Of a DNA stretch of 64,000 nt, positions 28,123 through 37,100 are shown in pieces. The DNA is taken from positions 496,001 to 560,000 of the forward strand of contig NZ_CP015963.1 of NCBI RefSeq assembly GCF_001663155.1. Direction: 5' to 3'. Below the pieces are notes generated by a model that searched no databases, was not told the DNA's origin, and worked only from the letters and a program-made list of their open reading frames with translations. Origin of the DNA: Altererythrobacter ishigakiensis. Lineage in GTDB: Bacteria; Pseudomonadota; Alphaproteobacteria; Sphingomonadales; Sphingomonadaceae. Made by a program: the position numbers and the translations under genes. The stretch's first letter is position 1; every line of letters starts with the position of its first letter.

Positions 28123-28913
28123 TCGAGCGCGACACGATCGCTTTCATCGATGCCTTTGCGGGCGAGGATGCGCGGGGGAACCTAGCAGCTGTTGTCGAGC
28201 TGGACGCTTTTCCTGATGATGGGGAGCTGCAGGCCCAGGCGGCTGTGATCGGCGCCCCGGCAACGGCTTTTCTGCGTGGACGGGCTACGCAAGACGCGTT
28301 CGATGTGCGCTGGTTCAGTCCGGAACAGGAGATCCTCCTGTGCGGCCATGGTGCATTGGCCGCAGGACATGTGGCGTTGTCGCAAACGCATGCCCAGAGC
28401 GTGAACCTGCATACGGCATCCGGCAAAGTGCTGGGCATTTCGAACAGCGGGCCAGACCCCTCTTATGAGCTGTCATTGCCCGCCCTGCCGAGCCAACCGC
28501 ACGAATGGCCAGAGCTTATCGCTGCGTTAGGCGCAGAGCCGCGCGAGCTGCGCTGGAATCCAGCAGGCTATGCATTGGCTATCTATGATCGGCCTGAGCA
28601 GGTTGCGGGGTTGAAGCCGGACATGAGTGGTCTGGAAAATCAAGGCAAAGTGCAAATTACAGCCAGCGCGGCGGGATCCCTGCACGGCAGGGAATCTGAC
28701 ATCACAAGCCGCGTTTTTTCAGGCACCGGGCGCGAGGATGCAGCAACCGGGTCTGCCCACGCAGTGCTGACACCATATTGGTCGCAAAGACTTGGCACGC
28801 CGCAACTTCGCGCCTTTCAGGCGAGCGCGCGAGGCGGTGTATTTGTTTGCCGGATGACAGCCGACCAAGTGGTGCTGAGCGGCCGGTGTAGGGAAGCCCC
28901 TGATGCTATCTGA
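28119..28913 (+). CDS. PhzF family isomerase-like protein
   Basis: The 264-aa protein has the two-lobed PhzF layout: FIDAFAGEDARGNLAAVV at the start, WFSPEQEILLCGHGALAAGHV in the middle, and GREDAATGSAHAVL in the second lobe. In characterised PhzF enzymes a Glu in an SETxF motif is the catalytic base; here the aligned segment is GAPATAF and the Glu position is Ala48. The chemistry may therefore differ or be lost. It is the third gene of the pdxH-CDF operon and overlaps the convergent serine hydrolase gene by 8 bp. Confidence 0.82.
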   Translation: MIERDTIAFIDAFAGEDARGNLAAVVELDAFPDDGELQAQAAVIGAPATAFLRGRATQDAFDVRWFSPEQEILLCGHGALAAGHVALSQTHAQSVNLHTASGKVLGISNSGPDPSYELSLPALPSQPHEWPELIAALGAEPRELRWNPAGYALAIYDRPEQVAGLKPDMSGLENQGKVQITASAAGSLHGRESDITSRVFSGTGREDAATGSAHAVLTPYWSQRLGTPQLRAFQASARGGVFVCRMTADQVVLSGRCREAPDAI

Positions 28914-30042
28914 CGGGGTATAGCTCCATCACGTCTGCCACTTGTTGAAGCATGGCGATGCGTTCCTCGCGGTTCGAATGGCCCAGTCTCACCACAGTCA
29001 GGCGTTGCTCAGGCGAGACAATCACATATTGTCCCATATGTCCGATCAGCGAATACATCGAATGTGGAGCGCGATCAGGGAACAACGGGTGTTCAGCCTC
29101 GGCGTCCTCCAGAGGACGGTTGAGCCAGGTCTGCAGGCCATAATGGGGGCTGCGCGGGCTGGGTGTAATCATGGCATCGACCCAGCGGCTGGGGACCAGT
29201 TGCTCGCCGCTAGGGGCTGACCCCTTACGGCGCAGAAACTCGCCCAGCTTGGCCCAGTCGCGCGCGGTGCCGTGTATCAACGACCCACCGATGAGCGTGC
29301 CCGATGCGTCAAATTCGGGTACCATGCTGTCCATGCCGAGCGGGCCGAACAGGCGGGCCTCGAGATAGTCTGCCACCGCTGCCCGGCGAACGTCCGGGTC
29401 TTCGCTGTCGGTCAGAGCGCGCGCGGCTATGTCCGCCAGGATTACGCTGGTGTTCGAGGAATATTCGAATTTCGCCCCCGGCTCAGCTTCCAATGGCTGC
29501 TCCTTCGCCCAGCGTGCCATATCGTCGCGCCCGTCAAGGAAAAGCATGCGCACCTCGCTCGACTCATAGGGCGGGTCACCAGCTTCGGTGTGGCGCAGAC
29601 CGCTGCGCATCTGCAGCAATTGGCGCAGAGTGATCTCGCCGCGAGGGTCGCCGGGCCGCTGCCACAACTCGATCGGCGCGCTTTGATTCATGCTTAGACG
29701 CCCGTCAGACACCAGCATACCAATCATGATTGCAGAAATGGTCTTGGCCATCGACCAGCTAACCATCCGCGTATCCGGCCCATATCCTGCGCCATATCTC
29801 TCGGCAGCAATCTCGCCGTCATGCATGATGATGAATGCGCGTGTCTCTCCCAGCCCCTCCAAAGCGAACAGGTCATCGACTTCGCGCGCAAGCTCTTGCG
29901 TGGGCGCCCCTGCACTCGCGGTCACTGCCGCCAGGGCCCGCTCACTCAGTGGTGCGCGTTCTGGCGGTAATTCGCCGCATGCAGAGAGGGCTGGCAGGAC
30001 AGCAATACTGGCGATAGGAAGCAGCGACCGGACATAATTCAT
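28906..30042 (-). CDS. Serine hydrolase of the beta-lactamase/class C family (putative lipoprotein)
   Basis: The 378-aa protein has a signal peptide ending in the lipobox LSAC (Cys about 22). The penicillin-binding/esterase fold follows: the nucleophile tetrad SMAK near residue 97, the YSSN motif near 190, and a late HMG element in place of KTG. Members include esterases, peptidases and beta-lactamase-like enzymes, so the substrate is open. It is probably anchored in the envelope. It is divergent from a small membrane-anchored protein gene, with 34 bp between. Confidence 0.82.
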   Translation of the reverse strand: MNYVRSLLPIASIAVLPALSACGELPPERAPLSERALAAVTASAGAPTQELAREVDDLFALEGLGETRAFIIMHDGEIAAERYGAGYGPDTRMVSWSMAKTISAIMIGMLVSDGRLSMNQSAPIELWQRPGDPRGEITLRQLLQMRSGLRHTEAGDPPYESSEVRMLFLDGRDDMARWAKEQPLEAEPGAKFEYSSNTSVILADIAARALTDSEDPDVRRAAVADYLEARLFGPLGMDSMVPEFDASGTLIGGSLIHGTARDWAKLGEFLRRKGSAPSGEQLVPSRWVDAMITPSPRSPHYGLQTWLNRPLEDAEAEHPLFPDRAPHSMYSLIGHMGQYVIVSPEQRLTVVRLGHSNREERIAMLQQVADVMELYPVR

Positions 30043-30076
30043 TGCGCTTCATTCGCGCACAGTATTGGGATTGGCA

Positions 30077-30427
30077 ATGGCAAAATCTTCCGCACGCACA
30101 AGCGGCAAATCTTCAAGCCGCGGTTGGCTGGTTCTGCTGGCTATCCTTGCAATGCTTTTGGCCACAGGATGGTATTTCCGACAGCCTGCAGCGGGTTATG
30201 CGCAAACCGCTACTGCTTATTCTGCACGCGTCGCTTGCTCGTGCCGGTTTGTCGCTGGGCGCGATCTTGAGGATTGCACCAAGGATAAGCTGGCCGGGAT
30301 GGAACTGGTCACGCTGGTAGAGGACGTTCAGGCCAAGTCTGTCACAGCGCGCTTCCCGCTGATCGCAGACGACACCGCGTTCTATCGCGAAGGGTATGGT
30401 TGCGTATTGGAGAAGTGGGACAGCTGA
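30077..30427 (+). CDS. Small membrane-anchored protein of unknown function
   Basis: The 116-aa protein has one N-terminal membrane helix (about residues 17-35) and a periplasmic part with cysteines in the pattern CSC, DC and GC, which could form disulfides. No family recognised. The ATG at 30077 was preferred over a TTG 12 nt upstream. It is divergent from the serine hydrolase lipoprotein gene with almost no spacer and convergent with mnmA. The pairing with the hydrolase suggests shared regulation or partnership, which is inference. Confidence 0.6.
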   Translation: MAKSSARTSGKSSSRGWLVLLAILAMLLATGWYFRQPAAGYAQTATAYSARVACSCRFVAGRDLEDCTKDKLAGMELVTLVEDVQAKSVTARFPLIADDTAFYREGYGCVLEKWDS

Positions 30428-30431
30428 GTGT

Positions 30432-31586
30432 CTAAGCCGCGCTGGTAGTGCTCTCTATCCAGCCCCCGCCGACCACACGTTCGCCAGCATAGATTACCGC
30501 TGCCTGCCCCGGTGCGACGCCAAACTCTGGTTCAGCGAAACGGATGATTGTGGTCGCGCCATCGCCAAGCGGACCTTCCAGTGTGACAGGAACCGGCTTG
30601 GCCAGACTGCGAACCTTGGCCGTCAGCGGAGCATCGGGAATTGGACCGATGCGATTGGTTTCGATCAATTTTGCATCTGACACCGCCAGCATCAGCTTGG
30701 GGCCGACCATGACCGCGCGATTCGGCGCATCCAGTCCGACAACATAAAGCGGTTCTGGCTGGCCGCCGATTTCCAGCCCGCGACGCTGGCCAACGGTGTA
30801 GTGGATGATCCCCTTGTGCTCACCCAGCGTCTCACCGCTCTGCGCATGGAATATCGGCCCGGGAACACCGCCTTCTGGGCGCATTCTCTTGACGATCTTG
30901 GCATAGTCACCGTCTGGGACAAAGCAGATGTCCTGGCTGTCTGGCTTGTTCGCATTGCGCAGCCCAGCCTGCTCGGCAAGTTCGCGAACCTGCGCTTTCG
31001 GCAAGCCGCCCAGGGGGAAACGCAAATAGTCAAGCTGGTCCTCGGTCGTTGCATACAGGAAGTACGACTGATCGCGCGCCGGATCTAGCGCGCGGTGCAA
31101 TTCTGGTCCTGCAGCGCCCATGACGCGGCGAACATAGTGTCCGGTTGCCAGGCAATCCGCGCCCAGCTCGCGCGCCATCTTGAAGAGGTCTGTGAACTTC
31201 GGCCCCATGTTGCACCGGATGCAGGGCACTGGTGTGCGCCCCGCCATATATTCATCGGCGAACTGCTCGACCACGTCCTCGCGGAAAGCGCTTTCATGGT
31301 CGAAGACATAGTGCGCGATGCCCAAACGGTCGGCGACATTGCGTGCATCGGAAATATCATCGCCCGCGCAGCATGCCCCTTTGCGCCCGGTTGCCGCGCC
31401 ATAGTCATAGAGCTGCAATGTGATGCCGATCACTTCCGCGCCACTGGCGGCCGCCAAGGCTGCCACAACTGACGAATCGACTCCGCCGGACATCGCCACG
31501 ACGATGCGGCTTTCGCTTGCCGGTTTGGGCAAATCGAACAAGGCCTCAGGCGTCAGCCCGGCTTCCAGGGTCATAGCAATGCTCAT
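30432..31586 (-). CDS. mnmA: tRNA-specific 2-thiouridylase
   Basis: Catalyses 2-thiolation of U34 in Lys, Glu and Gln tRNAs using ATP and a persulfide relay. The 384-aa protein has the PP-loop [14 protein letters not shown] near residue 34, the catalytic region [15 protein letters not shown], and [12 protein letters not shown] with the second cysteine. The C-terminal barrel includes [14 protein letters not shown]. It stands alone and is divergent from the sciP operon. Confidence 0.95.
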   Translation of the reverse strand: MSIAMTLEAGLTPEALFDLPKPASESRIVVAMSGGVDSSVVAALAAASGAEVIGITLQLYDYGAATGRKGACCAGDDISDARNVADRLGIAHYVFDHESAFREDVVEQFADEYMAGRTPVPCIRCNMGPKFTDLFKMARELGADCLATGHYVRRVMGAAGPELHRALDPARDQSYFLYATTEDQLDYLRFPLGGLPKAQVRELAEQAGLRNANKPDSQDICFVPDGDYAKIVKRMRPEGGVPGPIFHAQSGETLGEHKGIIHYTVGQRRGLEIGGQPEPLYVVGLDAPNRAVMVGPKLMLAVSDAKLIETNRIGPIPDAPLTAKVRSLAKPVPVTLEGPLGDGATTIIRFAEPEFGVAPGQAAVIYAGERVVGGGWIESTTSAA

Positions 31587-31671
31587 GATCGAGGCGCCCC
31601 TTACACGGGGTTTCGCGCCAGTTCCAGAGTTAGTACGCCTGCTGGAAACCGCTTCCTTATTCCTAACACAG

Positions 31672-31690
31672 GGTAAACTGCGGGTTTACC
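31672..31690. promoter_or_regulatory. Inverted repeat in the sciP-operon promoter region
   Basis: Perfect 7-bp arms GGTAAAC and GTTTACC separated by 5 bp lie between mnmA and the small gene ahead of sciP, 16 bp before that gene's start. Size and symmetry suit a dimeric regulator. No regulator is assigned. Confidence 0.4.
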
Positions 31691-31706
31691 TGATTTTGAC
31701 GAGCTC

Positions 31707-32039
31707 ATGTTTATAGCTTTCAACATGATGTTCGATTCACGCATCCCCAGTGCTTCTGCCAATGCTGTTTCGCGGCGTTCGGCATTGCGTGCGTTCGGTT
31801 GGCCAGAGCTGACCGCGCGGATCAATGCCGCGCGTGATCTGCGCCATGAGCTTTCCCGGGATTCGAGCTTGATGACGACCAGCTTCATGGATGCAGCGGC
31901 AGGCTATTTCGCCAGCGGCACGCAAAGCAAACGGGTCGTTAACCCAAATGCTTTAGAGGCAGGAAAAGCTTGTGATGGCATGGGCATAGCAGCCGAGTGT
32001 GATGCGAATGCAAGTGATGCAAGAGAGATAAATGATTGA
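31707..32039 (+). CDS. Conserved-looking hypothetical protein upstream of sciP
   Basis: The 110-aa soluble protein has no signal peptide or membrane segment. The first 60 residues look structured (SRRSALRAFGWPELTARINAARDLR), while the C-terminal 35 residues are low-complexity. No known domain recognised. The ATG at 31707 follows GACGAG; an ATG at 31728 would also work. The stop overlaps the sciP start by 8 bp, so the two are translationally coupled, which hints at a role in the same cell-cycle circuit. That link is inference. Confidence 0.6.
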   Translation: MFIAFNMMFDSRIPSASANAVSRRSALRAFGWPELTARINAARDLRHELSRDSSLMTTSFMDAAAGYFASGTQSKRVVNPNALEAGKACDGMGIAAECDANASDAREIND

Positions 32040-32331
32040 GAACCAAGATATCAGACCTGCTCAGGTGATCGGCCCCCTTGGAGAGCCGCTGACGCTTGAC
32101 GACCTGCCGTCGCCCGAAACCAAACGCTGGGTTGTGCGCCGGAAGGCGGAAGTGGTTGCTGCGGTCAATGGCGGGCTGTTGACGATTGATGAGGTTCTCG
32201 AACGCTATGGGCTGACTCTTGAAGAGTTTGCTTCCTGGCAGCGGGCGGTTGATCGCTCCGGCATGCAAGGCCTGCGCGTCACTCGTATCCAGCACTATCG
32301 CGATCTTTATGAGCGCCAGCTGAAGTACTGA
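32032..32331 (+). CDS. sciP: SciP/DUF1153 family CtrA inhibitor
   Basis: The 99-aa helix-turn-helix protein has the SciP core KRWVVRRKAEVVAAVNGGLL, YGLTLEEFASWQRAVDRSG, GLRVTRIQHYR. In Caulobacter SciP binds CtrA on promoters and blocks transcription of CtrA-activated genes late in the cell cycle. Its presence marks the host as an alphaproteobacterium. It is translated from an ATG overlapping the upstream small gene and is followed by a strong terminator hairpin. Confidence 0.9.
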   Translation: MIENQDIRPAQVIGPLGEPLTLDDLPSPETKRWVVRRKAEVVAAVNGGLLTIDEVLERYGLTLEEFASWQRAVDRSGMQGLRVTRIQHYRDLYERQLKY

Positions 32332-32362
32332 TCAAGACTGCCCGACAAAATGAAACACGCGC

Positions 32363-32399
32363 GCAGCGCGGGAGGCAAATGCCCTTCCGCGCTGCTTTT
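32363..32399 (+). terminator. Rho-independent terminator after sciP
   Basis: A 13-bp stem (32363-32375 with 32383-32395, one G-U pair) and a 7-nt loop are followed by TTTT, 31 bp after the sciP stop. Confidence 0.8.
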
Positions 32400-32481
32400 G
32401 CGCAAGTGGACGATGGGCAACCTTGCTTTGATGCCTGATGACAGTCCATAACCCTCTGATCAATTCAGGGAGGAGTGAAAA

Positions 32482-32742
32482 ATGGGTTGGATCGCGACTA
32501 TCATACTTGGCGGCATCGCCGGCTGGCTTGCCAGCTTGGTCATGAACCGGGATGCGTCGATGGGCATATTCTGGAACATCGTGGTTGGCATCGTTGGCGG
32601 CATGATTGGCAGTGGTATCGGCAATGTAACCGGATTTCTGACAACCGATGCTGGCTGGGTCATGTACCTGATCACAGCCACGGTAGGGGCAGTTGTTCTG
32701 CTTGGAATCGTGAATATGGTGCAGCGCGGCAAAATGCGCTAA
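32482..32742 (+). CDS. GlsB/YeaQ/YmgE family membrane protein
   Basis: The 86-aa very hydrophobic protein has three membrane helices and glycine-rich repeats (GIAGWLAS, GIVGGMIGSGIGN), typical of the GlsB/YeaQ/YmgE (transglycosylase-associated) stress-related family. The molecular function is not known. The ATG at 32482 follows GGAGGAG with ideal spacing, so expression is probably strong. The gene is monocistronic, framed by a terminator on each side. Confidence 0.88.
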   Translation: MGWIATIILGGIAGWLASLVMNRDASMGIFWNIVVGIVGGMIGSGIGNVTGFLTTDAGWVMYLITATVGAVVLLGIVNMVQRGKMR

Positions 32743-32773
32743 GCTGATCGTACCGCCAAGTGGCTGAAAATGA

Positions 32774-32804
32774 AGGGCGGGGCGACTTAGGCTGCCCTGT
32801 TTTT
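32774..32804 (+). terminator. Probable rho-independent terminator after the GlsB-type gene
   Basis: A 7-bp stem (32774-32780 with 32792-32798, one G-U pair) and an 11-nt loop are followed by GTTTTT, 32 bp after the stop codon. The stem is short, so confidence is moderate. Confidence 0.5.
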
Positions 32805-32868
32805 CATTGCACAGGGGCAAAACCGGGCGCAAAGCCCCTCGTCGTTACACGATGTCGCTGGTCGAGAT

Positions 32869-32913
32869 GCATATTGTCGCGCAGGCGGGACCGATTATTG
32901 CATATTGCGCAGG
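32869..32913 (+). repeat. Imperfect direct repeat upstream of the RND efflux operon
   Basis: GCATATTGtcgCGCAGG (32869-32885) recurs as GCATATTGCGCAGG (32900-32913), differing only by a 3-nt insertion. The copies start 31 bp apart, about three helical turns, and lie 42-86 bp before the efflux adaptor start, where a regulator could bind twice on one face. No regulator gene is adjacent. Confidence 0.4.
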
Positions 32914-32954
32914 GTGAGTTATCCATGTAACACACTTCGCGCAAAGGGAGCGCC

Positions 32955-34145
32955 ATGAATTACGAATCAAACATCCGGTCCGAAACTGTCGATCAGATCC
33001 AATCGGACTATGACCTGTCTGGCCAGACTGAGCGGCCTTCGCGTCTGAAGTGGGTGATAGGGGCCACCGTGTTGATCATCGCGATCCTCGCGGCGGCATA
33101 TTTCTATTTTTCCAGCGGGAACAGCGGGGCCGTGGGCGCGGGCGATGATCGCTCTCAGGCGCCAAGCGTCACAGTCATCGCTCCGGGCAGAACCGAAGTG
33201 GCTGGTTCGCTGGTGGCAACAGGCACTTTGGCCGCCCGGCGCGAGATGCCGGTGGGTGTCGTGGGCGAAGGCGGCCGCGTGGTGTCTGTTCCCGTCGAAC
33301 AAGGTCAATGGGTGCGTGCAGGCCAGATTCTTGCGTCGATCGACCGCTCTGTGCAATCGCAACAGGCGCGCAGTTCGGCTGCCCAGATCGAGGTTGCACG
33401 CGCCGATGCAGAGCTGGCCCAAGCGAACCTTGATCGCTCTTTGCAATTGGTTGAGCGCGGATTTGTTTCACAGGCCGATGTGGATCGCCTCACTGCAACA
33501 CGCGATGCTGCGGTTGCGCGCGTTAGCGTCGCACAGGCCCAGTATAACGAATTGTTGGCGCGCAACGCGCGTCTCAACATTGTGGCCCCCTCAGATGGCC
33601 TTCTGCTTGAGCGCAATGTTGAGCCTGGCCAGACAGTCAGCGCAGGCTCAGGTCCCCTGTTTCGCATCGCCAAAGGCGGCGAGCTGGAATTGAACGCGCA
33701 AGTCGGTGACAGCGATCTCGCGCGGTTGTCTGTCGGCCGCGTGGCGCAAGTTCAGCCGGTGGGATCGGACAAGAGTTTTGAAGGCCAGATCTGGCAGATC
33801 GCACCATTCATTGACGAGCGCACCCGCCAGGGCACCGTGCGCATCGCATTGCCTTATTCACCCGAATTGCGCCCCGGCGGCTTTGCTACGGCGCAAATCA
33901 ACAGCGGTGTCGTGAATGCACCCATGTTGCCTGAATCGGCAATTCTGTCTGATGATGAGGGCAGTTTCGTTTACGTGATCGATGAAGAGAAGAAAGCGCG
34001 GCGGCGCGGAATCGAGATCGGGATTGTGACCGACAGTGGCATCACGGTAATGTCCGGACTTGATGGTACGGAGCAGGTTGTACTGCGCGCTGGTGGCTTC
34101 CTGTCTGATGGCGAAACAGTCTCGCCGCAACTGCAAGAAGACTAG
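32955..34145 (+). CDS. RND efflux periplasmic adaptor (membrane fusion protein)
   Basis: The 396-aa protein has one N-terminal membrane anchor (about residues 32-53). The lipoyl-type half (VVSVPVEQGQWVRAGQILASID), an alpha-helical hairpin (about 135-200), the second lipoyl half (IVAPSDGLLLERNVEPGQTV) and beta-barrel domains follow. It links the inner-membrane pump to an outer-membrane channel. The permease gene follows after 14 bp. No TolC-like gene is nearby, so the channel must be encoded elsewhere. Confidence 0.9.
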   Translation: MNYESNIRSETVDQIQSDYDLSGQTERPSRLKWVIGATVLIIAILAAAYFYFSSGNSGAVGAGDDRSQAPSVTVIAPGRTEVAGSLVATGTLAARREMPVGVVGEGGRVVSVPVEQGQWVRAGQILASIDRSVQSQQARSSAAQIEVARADAELAQANLDRSLQLVERGFVSQADVDRLTATRDAAVARVSVAQAQYNELLARNARLNIVAPSDGLLLERNVEPGQTVSAGSGPLFRIAKGGELELNAQVGDSDLARLSVGRVAQVQPVGSDKSFEGQIWQIAPFIDERTRQGTVRIALPYSPELRPGGFATAQINSGVVNAPMLPESAILSDDEGSFVYVIDEEKKARRRGIEIGIVTDSGITVMSGLDGTEQVVLRAGGFLSDGETVSPQLQED

Positions 34146-34159
34146 ATCGAGGCATTTTC

Positions 34160-37100
34160 ATGAATTTCCGCAATATCTCTGCCTGGTCGATCCGAAACCC
34201 CACCATTCCGCTCGTCATATTTGTGTCGATGCTGCTGGCTGGCATGCTTAGCTTTGCGCGCATGGATGTTGTTAACAATCCGGATGTCGAATTTCCCGGG
34301 GTCCGGGTGAATATTTCGCAGCCCGGCGCTGCTCCGACTGAGATCGAGAACCAGATTACGCAGCAGGTTGAATCGGCGGTGCGCTCGCTCAACGGCGTGC
34401 GCAACATCAGCTCGACGGCTAGTGAAGGCAATTCAGGCACCTTTGTAGAATTCGAAATCGGAACCGATCCGAATGTGGCTGTTGCCGACGTCAAGAACGC
34501 AGTCGACACGGTTCGTGGCAGCCTGCCTGACGGTATTCTTGAACCGCGGGTCAGCCGCGTTGACATCGCCGGCGGTTTCCTGGGCATCTATGCCGTTGAA
34601 GCCAATGACATGACTATCGAGCAATTGAGCTGGTTCATTGATGACACAGTGGCCAAGCGCTTGCTTGCAATTCCCGGCATGGCTGAAGCCGGCCGTTTTG
34701 GCGGTGTGAATCGAGAGATCGAAGTCACGCTGGATCTGCAGAAGATGCAGTCATTGGGCGTGACCGCCAGCCAGATCAATCAGGTGCTGCGCGCAGATAA
34801 TATCGATGCTGCTGGTGGCATGGCCGAAGTTGGCGGGACACGGCAATCGGTCCGCGTGCTTGGCAATAATGAAAGCGCCTTTGAATTGTCACAGCGCCAG
34901 ATCCGGCTGGCCAACGGCAGTACGATCAAGCTGTCTGACGTAGCGCGGGTGCGGGACGGCTATTCCGAACGCACGTCGATCAGCAAGGTGCGCGGCAAGG
35001 AAGTGGTCAATTTCTATATGTCGCGCGCCAAGGGCGCATCCGACGTCACTGTCTTTGAACAGGCCAAAGAAGTCATAGAGGAAATCCAGGCGGAAAATCC
35101 CGATGTTCGGTTCATTCCGCTGTTCAACACCGTCAAATATACCGAAAGCCAGTATCAGAGCTCGATCGCGGCTATGGTCGAAGGCGCGATCCTGGCTGTG
35201 ATCGTGGTCTTCTTCTTCCTGCGTGACTGGCGGGCAACGATGATTTCCGCTGTTGCCATTCCGTTGTCGGCCATCCCGACCTTCTGGTTCATGGATTTGA
35301 TCGGGTTCAACCTCAACTTCCTGTCGCTGCTTGCGCTCGGCCTTGTGGCCGGGGTGCTCGTCGACGATGCGATTGTGGAGATCGAGAATATCGTGCGGCA
35401 TATGCGGATGGGCAAATCGGCCTATCAGGCATCTATCGACGCGGCGGACGAGATCGGATTGCCGGTTGTCGCGACCAGTTTTTGTATTGTTGCAGTCTTC
35501 CTGCCAGTTGGCTTGATGCCGGGTGTGACGGGCCAGTTCTTCAAGAACTTTGGCCTCACTGTCGTGATCGCGGTGCTGATGAGCCTGGCGGTCGCGCGTA
35601 TGATTACGCCGATGCTGGCGGCCTATTTCCTTGAGGCAAAGGGGCATGCCGCGCATGGCGAAGGCAAGTGGATGGACCGTTATATGGACGTCCTGCGCTG
35701 GTCGCTTAACCGCGGGAAAATGCATGCGCGGCGCGAGGGGTTGCCGGGGCCAAAGCGCCGTTGGCTCTACGTAATTTCGTTCATCCTGCTTATCCCTGTC
35801 CTATTGATCGTTTCAGGCGCGGCAGTCTTCATGTCGTTCGGAGCGATGGATGGGCTGCAGGTTGCACCGACGATCGCTGGTGGCCTGACCCCGGGGGAAC
35901 ATTCTTTCTTCTATGGCTGGATCGAAAAGCCAATTTTGATCCTTCAGCTCGCGATTGCGACCGGGCTTGGGTTCCTCGCGATTCTGGCGGTCTTTGGCGT
36001 GCTCAGGCTTGCCACTCGCGCTTTTGGTTCGAGGATGGCCCAAAGCTGGCAGTACCTCTACGCTCGCTTCTTCGATCACCGTGTATGGATGCTGGGCCTT
36101 GGGTATTTTTCCTTCCTGCTCACGATCTTGCTGTTCGGGCAGACGCCGTTCCAGTTCAATCCCGAGATTGATGACGAGAATGCGCAGATCGAGATCGAGA
36201 TGGTGCCCGGCACGACCTTGGAGACGACCGAGCGTGTAACCGAACAGGTTGCTGACCTACTCTATGAACAGCAAGAAGTGTTGCGGGCGCTGGAGCGTGT
36301 GAATCAGGGCCAGGCTACAATCTACATCACGTTGAGGGAAGACAGGGAGCGGTCTTCGATCGAATTCCAGCGTCAGATGACGCCGATACTTTCCCAGATC
36401 CCCGACGCCCGTGTGCGTTTCCAGAACCAGAACGGTCCGGGCGGCGGCGGCAGCGGGCGTGATCTGACGATCATGTTGGCCGGGTCTGATCCCGTCCTTC
36501 TCAACCGCACGGCCGCAAACCTGGTGGAGGAGATGAAGGGTCTTTCATCGATAGTCGCGCCGCGGATCAGCGCCGATATTCCGCGGCCTGAGATTATCAT
36601 CCGTCCCCGCACCGAACTCTTGTCTGAACTGGGTGTATCTACCATCGCCTTGAGCCAGACGATCCGTATCGCGACAATGGGTGAGATCGAGCAGAACACC
36701 GCCAAGTTCTCGCTCTCGGACCGCCAGATTCCGATCCGTGTGCGCTTGCCAGAGGGTGACCGGCGTGACTTGACGACGCTGCAGAACCTGCCTGTGCCAA
36801 CCAACAGCGGCGCTTCCGTTCCGCTAGGCACGATTGCCGATATCTCATTCGGTGCAGGCCCGACGCGGATCCAGCGCTATAACCAGAACCGCCGCGTGTT
36901 TGTTGGAGCTGACTTGGCTGACGGCGTCTTGCGCGGAAACGCGATGGAGCAAATCAACGCACTGCCGACGCTTCAGGACCTGCCGCAAGGTGTGATCCGT
37001 GACGCAGTTGGTGAAGACGAACTGCAGCAGGAACTGCTCGACAACTTTACCACCGCGCTGATCGCTGGCGTGTTGCTGGTGTTTGGTGTGCTGGTCCTGC

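Noticed and set aside
34889..35725. 278-codon frame on the minus strand
   Set aside because: Histidine/arginine-rich shadow of the RND permease, produced by codon bias.
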